From positions 117,694 through 181,693 of the forward strand of contig SVIV01000002.1 in assembly GCA_015069325.1 (NCBI GenBank): 64,000 bases of DNA, read 5' to 3'. Position numbers and translations under genes: made by a program. The notes under the pieces were generated by a model that did not search any database, was not told the DNA's origin, and saw nothing but the letters and a program-made list of their open reading frames with translations. The DNA is from Clostridiales bacterium. Lineage in GTDB: Bacteria; Bacillota; Clostridia; Christensenellales; UBA1242. Below are positions 25,887-34,167 of the stretch, piece after piece; position 1 is the first letter of the stretch; every line of letters begins with the position of its first letter.

Positions 25887-27362
25887 TTACAACAAAATAC
25901 AAAGCACTCCGCCTTTTCCTTCATTGACGATTCTTCCCAAAGTTTTACGCATTTTCTTTTGCGCTTCAAGTGGCATAAGCACAATTTTCGAGTTGATACT
26001 GTCGCCCACAAGTGAATATAAACTTTTTCCCAAAATGTTTGTTTCCCAAATAGAATTAGGATCTTGCTGAAATTGCTCAACAAGATTATTTGCAAGGTCT
26101 TGAGATTGCTCCTCATTGCCCACGATTGGCGTAACTTCTGTTTCTACATCAACCTTCATAATGTGTAAACTTGGAGCACTAGCCTTGATTTTAACCCCAT
26201 ATCGTCCACCCTGCTTTATGATTTCAGGGGTGCCTAGTTCTAAGTCATCTCGGGAAGGCTCAACAATGCCGTAGCCTGTTGATTTTACCTGTTCCAACGC
26301 ATTTTTAATTTTGTCATACTCAACCTTCGCAACAGCCAATGCCTTGATATAACTGATAAGCGCAAAATCATCACAAATTTCATAGCCACATTCGTTTGAA
26401 AGCACTTTGTAAAAAAGGTCTTGCTTAGGAATAATACTGAAACGAATTGTCCCATTTCCTGCATTAATCGAAGAAATGGCAATAGGCTCGAAAAACACGC
26501 TTTCAGCAAAGGCAATTTGACTTTTATCTACGTCACTAAGTTTATTAATTTCACTGCCAAGGCGTTTCATCTCTCTTGCAACATCTGAAATAATATCGCT
26601 TTCAAATTCAAGTGCACTAAGCCAAGACGGCATTTCTATTTTAATGGAAGACACAGGGAATTCCATTAAAGCACTTTTCATAATCTTATCCACATCTTCT
26701 TCCTTCATTTCAAGGGCATTTACTGCTACCACAGGCACCGAATATTTTTCTTTTAACGCAAGCGTCAATTTTTTATTTTCTGCCGAGTTTGGATTTTTAC
26801 AATTCAGCACCATTACAAATGGCTTTCCACTTACCTTCATTTGACGAACAACCTTTTCTTCTGCATCAATGTAATTTGCCCTTGCAATCCCTGCTACAGA
26901 CCCGTCAGTAGTTACAACAAATCCAATTGTAGAATGGTCATTAATCACCTTATCTGTGCCAATTTGGGCTGCTTGTTCGAATGGGATATCTTCACTAGTC
27001 CAAGGCGTTTTAACAAGTCTTGGCTTATCTTCTTCGGTATGCCCCATAACTCCGCTAACTACATAACCTACGCAGTCAATCATTCTCACCTTCATTTCTG
27101 CGTTTGCAATCTTGATTTTTACACTTTCATTTGGCACGAAGTTTGGCTGAGTAGTCATAATTGTTTTGCCTTCGGCAGACTGCGGAAGCTCATCAATAGT
27201 GCGCTGTTTAACATTTTCGCTTTCAATGTTTGGGACAACAAACTTTTGCATAAACTGAGAAATAAATGTCGATTTCCCAACGCGAACAGGACCTACAACT
27301 CCAATATAAATATCGCCATTTGTGCGAGATTGTATGTCTTGATAAATTTCATAATTTTCCAT
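25887..27362 (-). CDS. spoIVA: Stage IV sporulation protein A (spore coat morphogenetic ATPase)
   Basis: SpoIVA polymerises with ATP on the forespore surface to form the basement layer of the coat. The 491-residue protein has Walker A GPVRVGKSTF (about 24-33), the region VRMIDCVGY with the switch Asp, and the family C-terminus ending GGVLCILL. Length matches Bacillus (492). Its start follows AAGGAGAAAAAT and a promoter close to the SigE consensus lies upstream. Presence strongly implies an endospore former. Confidence 0.97.
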   Translation of the reverse strand: MENYEIYQDIQSRTNGDIYIGVVGPVRVGKSTFISQFMQKFVVPNIESENVKQRTIDELPQSAEGKTIMTTQPNFVPNESVKIKIANAEMKVRMIDCVGYVVSGVMGHTEEDKPRLVKTPWTSEDIPFEQAAQIGTDKVINDHSTIGFVVTTDGSVAGIARANYIDAEEKVVRQMKVSGKPFVMVLNCKNPNSAENKKLTLALKEKYSVPVVAVNALEMKEEDVDKIMKSALMEFPVSSIKIEMPSWLSALEFESDIISDVAREMKRLGSEINKLSDVDKSQIAFAESVFFEPIAISSINAGNGTIRFSIIPKQDLFYKVLSNECGYEICDDFALISYIKALAVAKVEYDKIKNALEQVKSTGYGIVEPSRDDLELGTPEIIKQGGRYGVKIKASAPSLHIMKVDVETEVTPIVGNEEQSQDLANNLVEQFQQDPNSIWETNILGKSLYSLVGDSINSKIVLMPLEAQKKMRKTLGRIVNEGKGGVLCILL

Positions 27363-27382
27363 ATTTTTCTCCTTTGCAAGAT

Positions 27383-27409
27383 AATGTATGTTGTGGAAAA
27401 TTGAAATAT
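27383..27409 (-). promoter_or_regulatory. SigE promoter of spoIVA
   Basis: Minus strand ATATT (27405-27409), 14 bases, CATACATT (27383-27390): matches the Bacillus SigE consensus ATATT-N14-CATACA-T. spoIVA is a SigE-regulon gene, so motif and gene agree. Confidence 0.85.
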
Positions 27410-27417
27410 GATTGCAA

Positions 27418-27447
27418 ATAAAAAAGAAGGAGTTTTCTCCTTCTTAA
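27418..27447 (-). terminator. Terminator of the signal peptidase gene
   Basis: AAGAAGGAG and CTCCTTCTT enclose TTTT (27424-27445), with a T run on the minus strand directly after the stop. Confidence 0.88.
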
Positions 27448-29100
27448 TTATTTAGTTGTCTTTTTTGTAGCAGCCTTTTTTGTTGTTGACTTTGTTGAAG
27501 TTTTAGCCTTTGAAGTTGTTTTCTTAGGTTCTTCTTTCTTTTCAACTTTCTTAGAAGCTGGCTTTGATGCTACTTTCTTGTCTGCTGTTTTAGTTTCTGC
27601 TTTTTTAGTAGTCTTTTTCGCAGGTGCTTTTTCACTTGCTTCTTTCTTGTCTACAGGCTTTGCAGTAGATTTTGCAGGTGCTTTCTTCACTGATTTTGCC
27701 TTTGCTTCCACTTTTTTATCGGCAGGCTTTGCTTCTTCCACCTTTTTCGTTGCTGACTTTTTAGCCACTTTTTTCGCAGGTGCTTTGTTTTCAACTTTTT
27801 CTTCTGCTTTAACTTCAATAGTTTTCATTTCATTTTCTTTTGCTTCTTCAGCAACACTTACAGTTTCAGCACTTTGCATTTCAAGTTCTAATTTATGTTC
27901 GTCAGCCTTCTTTCTTAAAGACTTAAAGATTTTCTTATAACGAGCTTGCTCTTGTGCGATGTCTTCTTTTCCTGTAAGGTAATATCTTGCAATTTCTTCG
28001 CCATCAACACCGTTTGCGTGCATATTTTCACAAGCACGGTTAAGTGCAAGAAGCTGTTCATTTTCTTTTAATGTGAAACGTTTACGAATAACATATTTTC
28101 TAATGCTCGTTGGCGCAGAGCCATCTTTCCAAAGAAGAGAAAGATATGTTTCTCTTTCGCTTTCTGGCGCTTGAACAAGCACTTTGTATTTGTCTTCTTT
28201 GCTTAAGTTGAAACCAATATTGTTTTTCACGCAAATAGGATCGGTAATTTTACGTTTTTCTTCTACACAGTCAAGTTCTAATTTAGTAATTTGAACCCTC
28301 TTAATCATTTTAAATACAAATGAAATTGACATTAAAATAAGTGGGATTGCAATGATTATAAGAATCATTGTATTGCTTGAAAGCATCTCTAAAAGGCTGC
28401 TCATTGTTTGTGCAGCAGGCGAATCATTGTAAACCCCTACAACCATTCTTTCACTGACTTTCCAGTAGTCTTTAGCTGTGTTTGAAGCACCTTTTGTTTG
28501 AAACCAATACATTCCGTTTTCATCTTCATAAATTTCAATGATAGTATGGAAAACAAGTTGTGCTTTATTTTTCCCTGCAGCAGCAATTTCACTTGAAGGC
28601 ACACCGAAAAATTCGGTAAACGAAAGCCCATACACATGCTCAGTGTTTTCTTTTGTTTGAGTGATTTCAATAGTGTCAAGCCTATTAAATTCTTCATAAT
28701 CAGCAGCATATTTGTAGAATGCAATATGATCGCCAACATTCAATGTTTTAGTGTCAACCTTTTGCACAACAATCGTATCACCAATCTCAAACCCTGCTTT
28801 CACCATACTGCCCGAAACAACCTGCATAAAGCTGTAACCAGCAAATGTAGGTGGAAGATGATTCATTTTAAAAATGAAACTGCTTAGCCCAAACACACAA
28901 CAAACCACACACATTGCAATTAAAACAACGTCAATAAAGATTGACAAAACCTTACCAACAGGACCTGTGCCAAACATTAACCATTTTTCATTTATTTTTC
29001 GTTTCTTTGAATACTTTTTGTCAAGGGCAAGAGCGGTCTTTTTAATTTTTTCTTGAACGCTATTGTCTTCCTTAACCAAAACATTAACATTAGACTGCAT
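27448..29100 (-). CDS. sipW: SipW-type (S26B) signal peptidase with histone H1-like cytoplasmic tail
   Basis: The enzyme should cut signal peptides of exported proteins. After a first transmembrane helix (about 50-75) comes the peptidase domain with VVSGSMVKAG (Ser98 expected nucleophile) and LVFHTIIEI (His185 in place of the bacterial Lys, as in the ER/SipW type). A second helix lies at 243-264. The remaining 285 residues should be cytoplasmic: a helical part (265-425), then about 120 residues of Lys/Ala/Thr repeats (APAKK, TTKKA, ADKK) like histone H1 or Hc1. Typical SipW proteins have about 190 residues, so the tail is exceptional. Probable substrates lie just upstream (29298-31835). Confidence 0.85.
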   Translation of the reverse strand: MQSNVNVLVKEDNSVQEKIKKTALALDKKYSKKRKINEKWLMFGTGPVGKVLSIFIDVVLIAMCVVCCVFGLSSFIFKMNHLPPTFAGYSFMQVVSGSMVKAGFEIGDTIVVQKVDTKTLNVGDHIAFYKYAADYEEFNRLDTIEITQTKENTEHVYGLSFTEFFGVPSSEIAAAGKNKAQLVFHTIIEIYEDENGMYWFQTKGASNTAKDYWKVSERMVVGVYNDSPAAQTMSSLLEMLSSNTMILIIIAIPLILMSISFVFKMIKRVQITKLELDCVEEKRKITDPICVKNNIGFNLSKEDKYKVLVQAPESERETYLSLLWKDGSAPTSIRKYVIRKRFTLKENEQLLALNRACENMHANGVDGEEIARYYLTGKEDIAQEQARYKKIFKSLRKKADEHKLELEMQSAETVSVAEEAKENEMKTIEVKAEEKVENKAPAKKVAKKSATKKVEEAKPADKKVEAKAKSVKKAPAKSTAKPVDKKEASEKAPAKKTTKKAETKTADKKVASKPASKKVEKKEEPKKTTSKAKTSTKSTTKKAATKKTTK

Positions 29101-29119
29101 TTTTTACCTCATTAATGTT

Positions 29120-29148
29120 ATTATAACAAGATAGAAAGATTTTACCAA
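29120..29148 (-). promoter_or_regulatory. SigA promoter of the SipW-type peptidase gene
   Basis: Minus strand TTGGTA (29143-29148), 17 bases, TATAAT (29120-29125), 20 bases ahead of the start. Confidence 0.75.
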
Positions 29149-29229
29149 ACTAATTTGCTTCTTTTTACAAAAAAATTAAAAAAATATTAAATAAATTATT
29201 CTTTTTCTTCTTTTCTTCATTTTTAAACA

Positions 29230-29276
29230 AAAAAAATCCTTCGGGAGATAGGTCATCATATCTTCCCAAAGGATTA
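29230..29276 (-). terminator. Terminator of the exported-paralogue cluster
   Basis: A long hairpin (about 16 bp with mismatches, loop GGTCATCA) followed by TTTTTTTTG on the minus strand, 22 bases after the stop at 29298. Confidence 0.88.
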
Positions 29277-29297
29277 ATTTAAAAAGATTTAAACTAA

Positions 29298-29888
29298 TTA
29301 AGCTTTTTTAACAAGAGCCCAAGTTACAACAGCGCTTCCTTCAGCAGAAGAACTTGTATAGTGAGCTGATTTGTTTGTATCTTTAATTGTTACTGTGCAA
29401 GTAACTTCTACAGCAGCAGCAGCAGCTTCTGATTCACTAATAAGACCATCAGAGTCTGCGTCAGTAGCTGGAGCAACTTCAACTGAAGTTTTTGACCATT
29501 CAATTGTTACGTTAGCAAAATCAGTTGTATCTGTTACTGTAGCAACATATGTAGTTTCACCGACATTTGTGAATGTATAAGTGAATACAACTTGTTTGTT
29601 TGTAGCGTCAAGACCAATTGTTTCATCAGCTTTTAATTCGCCTCTTACTGTAGAATCAGTAACGTCGAATTCAGCTGTTCCCATATCTACGTCTTTAGTA
29701 ATATTGTATTTTGCAGATACTGAACCTGCGATTTCACCAGTAACATTGTATTGAACATCGAAAGATGATCCAACTGTTTGTTGAGTTGCAGCGTAAACGC
29801 CGATGAGTCCACCAACTACTGCAACAAGAGCAACTGCAAGACCAATCACAGCATATGAAAGTTTCTTGCTAGATTTTTTTTGTTCCAT
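29298..29888 (-). CDS. Exported SipW-substrate-like protein A with EF-hand loop
   Basis: A 196-residue protein of a local paralogue family. The N-terminus has a long hydrophobic segment (11-34) ending GGLIGVYAATQQ, then SSFDVQY and a single beta-rich domain. This resembles TasA/camelysin-type proteins processed by SipW. Residues 143-154 (DADSDGLISESE) form a perfect EF-hand loop: Asp at 1, 3 and 5, Gly at 6, Glu at 12. The sister proteins lack this insert. It ends with DTNKSAHYTS, shared with protein B. Start after AAGGAGAAATTAAAA. A secreted fibre or matrix subunit is my inference. Confidence 0.8.
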   Translation of the reverse strand: MEQKKSSKKLSYAVIGLAVALVAVVGGLIGVYAATQQTVGSSFDVQYNVTGEIAGSVSAKYNITKDVDMGTAEFDVTDSTVRGELKADETIGLDATNKQVVFTYTFTNVGETTYVATVTDTTDFANVTIEWSKTSVEVAPATDADSDGLISESEAAAAAVEVTCTVTIKDTNKSAHYTSSSAEGSAVVTWALVKKA

Positions 29889-30033
29889 TTTTAATTTCTC
29901 CTTAATTTTTTTTGTTTTGTGTCATATCCCTAAACGATGCAAGATGACCATTGCTTCGGTCCTCTACCCTTCCAAACATTTTTGAAAAGAATGCCTAAAC
30001 TTTATTTAACGATGTTAATTTATCAACTTTCTA

Positions 30034-30603
30034 TTATGGATTTGTAGGTGTCGTAGATGTAAGTGTCCAAACAAGACCTGCTGTTGAATTGCTTGTATAA
30101 TGAGCTGATTTGTTTGTATCAATAATTGTTACTTGAATTGTTACTTCAACAGCATCAACACCAGAGCCTTCAACCCCTGCACCAGGCGCAACTTTAACAG
30201 ATGTTTTTGATGGAGTAACTGTTACGTTTGAATATGAACAGTTGTCTGCAAGAACAGCTTCATATTCATTTTCACCAATATTTAAGAATGTATAAGTGAA
30301 AGTAATTGATTTATTTGTTACTGAAAGGTCAATTTTGCCTGCAGTGATTTTATCATAAGATGTTGCACCTTGTTCTTCAGTAGCAGCAAATGTAATCGCA
30401 CCCATTTGAGTTTCTTGTCCGTTTAATACTTGATATTTTGCTGAAACGGTAGCAGCAATATCGCTTCCAACCGTATATTGAACATCGAATGATGAGCCAA
30501 CTGATTGTTGAATAGCAGCCCAAGCACCGATAAGTCCGCCAACTACGAAGCATACAGCAACTGCAAGCGACATAACGGCGATTGATAATTTTTTATTTGA
30601 CAT
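30034..30603 (-). CDS. Exported SipW-substrate-like protein B
   Basis: A 189-residue paralogue of protein A. Hydrophobic N-terminus ending GGLIGAWAAIQQ, then SSFDVQYTVG, AATVSAKYQ, FTYTFLNIGENEYEAV and the C-terminal DTNKSAHYTS. The place of the EF-hand in protein A is taken by a short Gly-rich loop (GAGVEGSG). Start after AAGGAGATAAATT. There is 145 bases between it and gene A with no clear terminator. Confidence 0.78.
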   Translation of the reverse strand: MSNKKLSIAVMSLAVAVCFVVGGLIGAWAAIQQSVGSSFDVQYTVGSDIAATVSAKYQVLNGQETQMGAITFAATEEQGATSYDKITAGKIDLSVTNKSITFTYTFLNIGENEYEAVLADNCSYSNVTVTPSKTSVKVAPGAGVEGSGVDAVEVTIQVTIIDTNKSAHYTSNSTAGLVWTLTSTTPTNP

Positions 30604-30645
30604 AATTTATCTCCTTAAATATTAAATCTTGATTGTGAAGTAGAT

Positions 30646-31260
30646 TTAAACTTCTAAGTACTCTAAGGTAAAGCTTAACCCATTATCAGCAGAACTTGCA
30701 ACATAAGCATTTAAGGTCGTCTTATCAACCGCAAATCTTATGCGGATGTAATGAGTGGCCTCCGGCTGAAGTACTAAAGTCATTTGAGAAAAATCTGATG
30801 ATGAAGAAAGTGTTGTCCATTCGGTAGTGCTTCCAGTTGAGATTATGTAAGAACAATTTATGTTTGCCAAATCATCTGAGAAACTTGCCCAACTCGATAT
30901 TACTTGCACTCCTTGCGAAGTTGACGCATTTTCGAATGTATAAGTAAAATCGACATAGGTTTTATCTGCCGTAAGTGCTATGTTGTGCCCTTGGCCCAAT
31001 TGCTCTATTTGCTGAACGGAATTGATATCATACTGAATATCCCCCATTTCAACAATGTTTTCTCCTTGGATTTGATAGTATGCTGAAACCTTTGCCGCAA
31101 TGTTTTGCCCGACTTCATATTTAATATTGAAATCTGCATCCATTGACTGCATTGTTGCTGCATATACCCCTATTAATGCACCTGTGATTGCGATAAGACT
31201 GAAAACCAAAAGAAAAACCGCTAGTGTGAATTTAGATCTTGCACTCTTTCTTTTTGCCAT
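30646..31260 (-). CDS. Exported SipW-substrate-like protein C
   Basis: A 204-residue paralogue: hydrophobic segment ending GALIGVYAATMQ, then ADFNIKYEVGQNIAAKVSAY, VDFTYTFENA and an end YVASSADNGLSFTLEY. The start is either of two adjacent ATGs; I choose the second (31258-31260), which lies 5 bases from AGGGG. An upstream in-frame start would overlap gene D. The gene begins 8 bases after gene D, so the two are one transcript. Confidence 0.75.
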   Translation of the reverse strand: MAKRKSARSKFTLAVFLLVFSLIAITGALIGVYAATMQSMDADFNIKYEVGQNIAAKVSAYYQIQGENIVEMGDIQYDINSVQQIEQLGQGHNIALTADKTYVDFTYTFENASTSQGVQVISSWASFSDDLANINCSYIISTGSTTEWTTLSSSSDFSQMTLVLQPEATHYIRIRFAVDKTTLNAYVASSADNGLSFTLEYLEV

Positions 31261-31268
31261 CATTACCC

Positions 31269-31835
31269 CTAATCTCCAATTTTGACAATAACCCACTCAA
31301 GGCCATTCTCAGCATTACTTAAATAGGTGGCATCTCTATCAAGGTTTACGACTGCGATAGTCATTTCAACCGTCCAAGTTTCACCGGCACCAACGATAAA
31401 ACCATTTTGTGGCCTACCGTCTTCACCGTTTACTAAGCAGTAAATACTAATGTTTGATTTGATTGATTCATCTACAAGTGTAACTTTCATTTCCTTATTC
31501 TTCTCATTGTTTGTGAACGTATAGGTAAATTTTACACTACTATGTTCCTGAGTAAGAACAATAGGATCGATTGAAAGCATTTGGTATGCTGTTTGTTTGT
31601 CGTCTTTAGGGTCAAATACGATTTTGCCGAAGCTTACTTCATTACCTTCAAACGTATATTTCCCTTCAACAGTAGCAGCAACCTTCACTTGATAGTGCAC
31701 TTCAAAACTATCATCAGTTTTTAATGCAAAGTAGGCCCCCAAAGCACCCCCTACTAAAAAAAGAATGCAAATTATAAGGATTATTATAAGTTTTATTCTT
31801 TTCTTTTTAGACTCGCCTTGGTAATTTTCTGCCAT
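31269..31835 (-). CDS. Exported SipW-substrate-like protein D
   Basis: A 188-residue paralogue with a basic start (KKKRIK), hydrophobic helix ending GGALGAYFALKTDD, then FEVHYQVKVAATVEGKYTF, FTYTFTNNEKNKE and the shared end ATYLSNAENGLEWVI. The AA dipeptide of the other signal regions is replaced by FAL, so processing may differ. First gene of the cluster, behind a good promoter. Confidence 0.75.
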   Translation of the reverse strand: MAENYQGESKKKRIKLIIILIICILFLVGGALGAYFALKTDDSFEVHYQVKVAATVEGKYTFEGNEVSFGKIVFDPKDDKQTAYQMLSIDPIVLTQEHSSVKFTYTFTNNEKNKEMKVTLVDESIKSNISIYCLVNGEDGRPQNGFIVGAGETWTVEMTIAVVNLDRDATYLSNAENGLEWVIVKIGD

Positions 31836-31891
31836 CTTTTCCTCTTTTTCGACTTTTGTTGTTTTTAGGTTTCCCCAAAATACTTACCCTT

Positions 31892-31921
31892 ATTCTATCG
31901 CAAAGCATAAAGTCTTGTCAA
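31892..31921 (-). promoter_or_regulatory. SigA promoter of the exported-paralogue operon
   Basis: Minus strand TTGACA (31916-31921), 18 bases, TAGAAT (31892-31897), ahead of protein D. Confidence 0.75.
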
Positions 31922-31968
31922 ATAAATTAAAGCACTTTTTAAAAAAAATATTTTTTCTTGTCGAATAC

Positions 31969-31994
31969 AAAAAAAAGAAGATGTCAATCTTCTT
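31969..31994 (-). terminator. Terminator of der-plsY
   Basis: GAAGAT and ATCTTC enclose GTCA (31977-31992); on the minus strand an eight-base T run follows. The hairpin overlaps the plsY stop. Confidence 0.8.
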
Positions 31995-32730
31995 TCTTTT
32001 CTTCAGTCGTTATTTCTTCTTGCTTCTTTATTTCAGTGTTTTCTACTTCGTTTTGTTTTTTGTGCAAAACCTTTGTAAGTTTATCTTTAAAACCAACTTT
32101 ATTCTCTTTCCCTTGAATTAGCCTCTTTATGTTTGAATGATGTTTTGCAAGTGTAAGCACATACAAAAACCAAACTACACATGTTGTTACAATTGCGCTA
32201 AGCACACTAAATTCACTAATCCAAGCATAAGCCGTTAATGCAATTGCAAGCCCGCCAGTATAAATGAATGAAGTAACAGAGCCTATATCAATAATAATTA
32301 AAATAAGAAAGCACACCGCAAACCAACTTAATGCAACATACCAAAGTGGAGAGAATAAGAAAATTCCCGCAAAAACTGCAACTCCTTTTCCCCCTTTAAA
32401 TTTTGACCAGCATGGAAAATCATAACCAATCACCATAAATAATGCAGCTGTGAAATAAGCAACTTCAGCATAATCAGCATAACCAATAAACTGAAACATT
32501 AATTTAAAGAGTAGGCATGTCAACCCTGCTTTTGCAATCTCACACGCAAACGTTGCAAGCGCAAGTCCAAATCCGTGTGAACGAAGCATATTCATAGTTC
32601 CTGGATTTTTGCTTCCGATTTTTGTGATATCCTTTCGTCTGGCATTCCACGAAATAATCTTAGCAAAGTTGATTGTTCCTATAAAATAGGAGACAAAAGC
32701 AACCATAATTAATAAAAGTGCCAATTCCAT
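31984..32730 (-). CDS. plsY: Glycerol-3-phosphate acyltransferase PlsY
   Basis: PlsY acylates glycerol-3-phosphate from acyl-phosphate, the first step of phospholipid synthesis. The 248-residue multi-pass protein has GSKNPGTMNMLR (family GSGNPGATN) and FKGGKGVAVF. The C-terminal 45 residues form a charged Lys/Glu tail beyond the usual 200-residue length. Its ATG overlaps the der stop by one base (TAATG). Confidence 0.93.
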   Translation of the reverse strand: MELALLLIMVAFVSYFIGTINFAKIISWNARRKDITKIGSKNPGTMNMLRSHGFGLALATFACEIAKAGLTCLLFKLMFQFIGYADYAEVAYFTAALFMVIGYDFPCWSKFKGGKGVAVFAGIFLFSPLWYVALSWFAVCFLILIIIDIGSVTSFIYTGGLAIALTAYAWISEFSVLSAIVTTCVVWFLYVLTLAKHHSNIKRLIQGKENKVGFKDKLTKVLHKKQNEVENTEIKKQEEITTEEKKED

Positions 32731-34040
32731 TATTCTTCCCCCTTACCCTTTAGGACAAATTTTATAGGAGTCCCAGAAAAGTCAATTCTTTCTCTAAATC
32801 TATTTTCAAGATATCTTTCGTATGAGAAATTGATTAGTTTTGGTTCATTCACAAACAAAACAAATGTTGGCGGATTTGTAGATGCCTGAGTAATATATCT
32901 AATTTTAGCACGTCGTCCACTTCGCGCAGGTGGCTCAAAATTTAAAATAGCATCATGAAGAAGCTCATTTAAAAGACCAGTTGTAATTCTTTTAGATGCA
33001 TTTTCATAAACTTTTTCCACTACGCCCATAATTTGACCAGTGCTTGTGCCGGTCAGCGCAGAAACAAATATAACTTCAAAATAACTCATAAACGAAAGTG
33101 CTTCTTTAAGCATCAATTCATATTCAGGTTTACTTTTTGATTTGATGTCCCACTTGTTTACCACTATAACACTTGGTTTCCCCGCTTCATGAACATACCC
33201 TGCAACTCTCACGTCTTGCTCTGAAAGCATATCTTGACTTCCATCGACAACAATTATTGACACATCTGATTCATCTATTGCAGACATTGTCCTTAAAACA
33301 GAATAACCTTCTACCGAAACTTTTTCTACCGACCTTTGTCTGCGAAGTCCCGCAGTATCAACAAGCGCATAATCTTTTTTATTGTATTTGAATGGCACCA
33401 AAACACTATCTCTTGTTGTCCCTTCAATATTTGAAACAACAACCCTTTCGCTTCCGATAAGCCTGTTGACCAAACTTGATTTACCCACATTCGGTCTTCC
33501 CACAATGGCAATCTTTGTTTCTTTGCTTTCGTCTAAATCAACATCTTGTTTAAAGTTTTTCACTACAGCATCAAGCACATCGCCAAGCCCTTTACTTTGC
33601 ATTACTGAAAGTGGATAAGGCTCGCCTAAGCCCAGCGAATAAAACTCGTAAGTCTTTTCAACATCAAAATTATCCAGTTTGTTTACAACCAAAACAACGG
33701 GAGTCTTACTTTTTTGTAAAATCTCAGCAACTTCTTCATCGTTTGGCGTTACTCCAACCCTGCCATCTACTAAAAAGACAATTACATCTGCTTCATTAAT
33801 CGCAATAAGCGCCTGCTTTTTGATATCTTTTTGAAATATATCCTCACTTCTTTCATCAAGACCACCCGTATCAACTAAAGTAAAACTATGCCCAACCCAT
33901 TCTGCATCGGCATAAATTCTATCACGAGTAACACCCGGACTATCATCAACAATACTAATTCTTTTTCCACATATTTTATTGAAAAAAGTGCTTTTTCCAA
34001 CATTAGGTCTTCCTACTACAGCAACAATTGGTTTACGCAT
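32730..34040 (-). CDS. der: Double GTPase Der (EngA)
   Basis: Der assists 50S assembly. The 436-residue protein has two G domains, each with GRPNVGKS, then DTGG or DTAG, and NKLD or NKWD, and a C-terminal KH-like domain (RFRERIDFSGTPIKF). Normal length. The ATG at 34038-34040 follows AAAGGAGATTTT. der and plsY are adjacent in many Clostridia. Confidence 0.97.
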   Translation of the reverse strand: MRKPIVAVVGRPNVGKSTFFNKICGKRISIVDDSPGVTRDRIYADAEWVGHSFTLVDTGGLDERSEDIFQKDIKKQALIAINEADVIVFLVDGRVGVTPNDEEVAEILQKSKTPVVLVVNKLDNFDVEKTYEFYSLGLGEPYPLSVMQSKGLGDVLDAVVKNFKQDVDLDESKETKIAIVGRPNVGKSSLVNRLIGSERVVVSNIEGTTRDSVLVPFKYNKKDYALVDTAGLRRQRSVEKVSVEGYSVLRTMSAIDESDVSIIVVDGSQDMLSEQDVRVAGYVHEAGKPSVIVVNKWDIKSKSKPEYELMLKEALSFMSYFEVIFVSALTGTSTGQIMGVVEKVYENASKRITTGLLNELLHDAILNFEPPARSGRRAKIRYITQASTNPPTFVLFVNEPKLINFSYERYLENRFRERIDFSGTPIKFVLKGKGEE

Positions 34041-34129
34041 AAAATCTCCTTTCATATACTTTAACATAATCAATCAAAAAAAATCAATCAAAAATCACAT
34101 TTTATTGTTTTTATTTCTCATCTCTACAT

Positions 34130-34161
34130 ATAAAAAGCTTGAGAATAATATCATCTCAAGC
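34130..34161 (-). terminator. Terminator of comEC-holA
   Basis: GCTTGAGA and TCTCAAGC enclose a 9-base loop (34137-34161), followed by TTTTTAT on the minus strand. Confidence 0.85.
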
Positions 34162-34167
34162 GTAATC

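Noticed and set aside
27578..27940. Plus-strand frame opposite the Lys/Ala-rich tail of the SipW-type gene
   Set aside because: It is the complement of the repetitive tail and encodes Phe/Ala strings, with no promoter or ribosome site.
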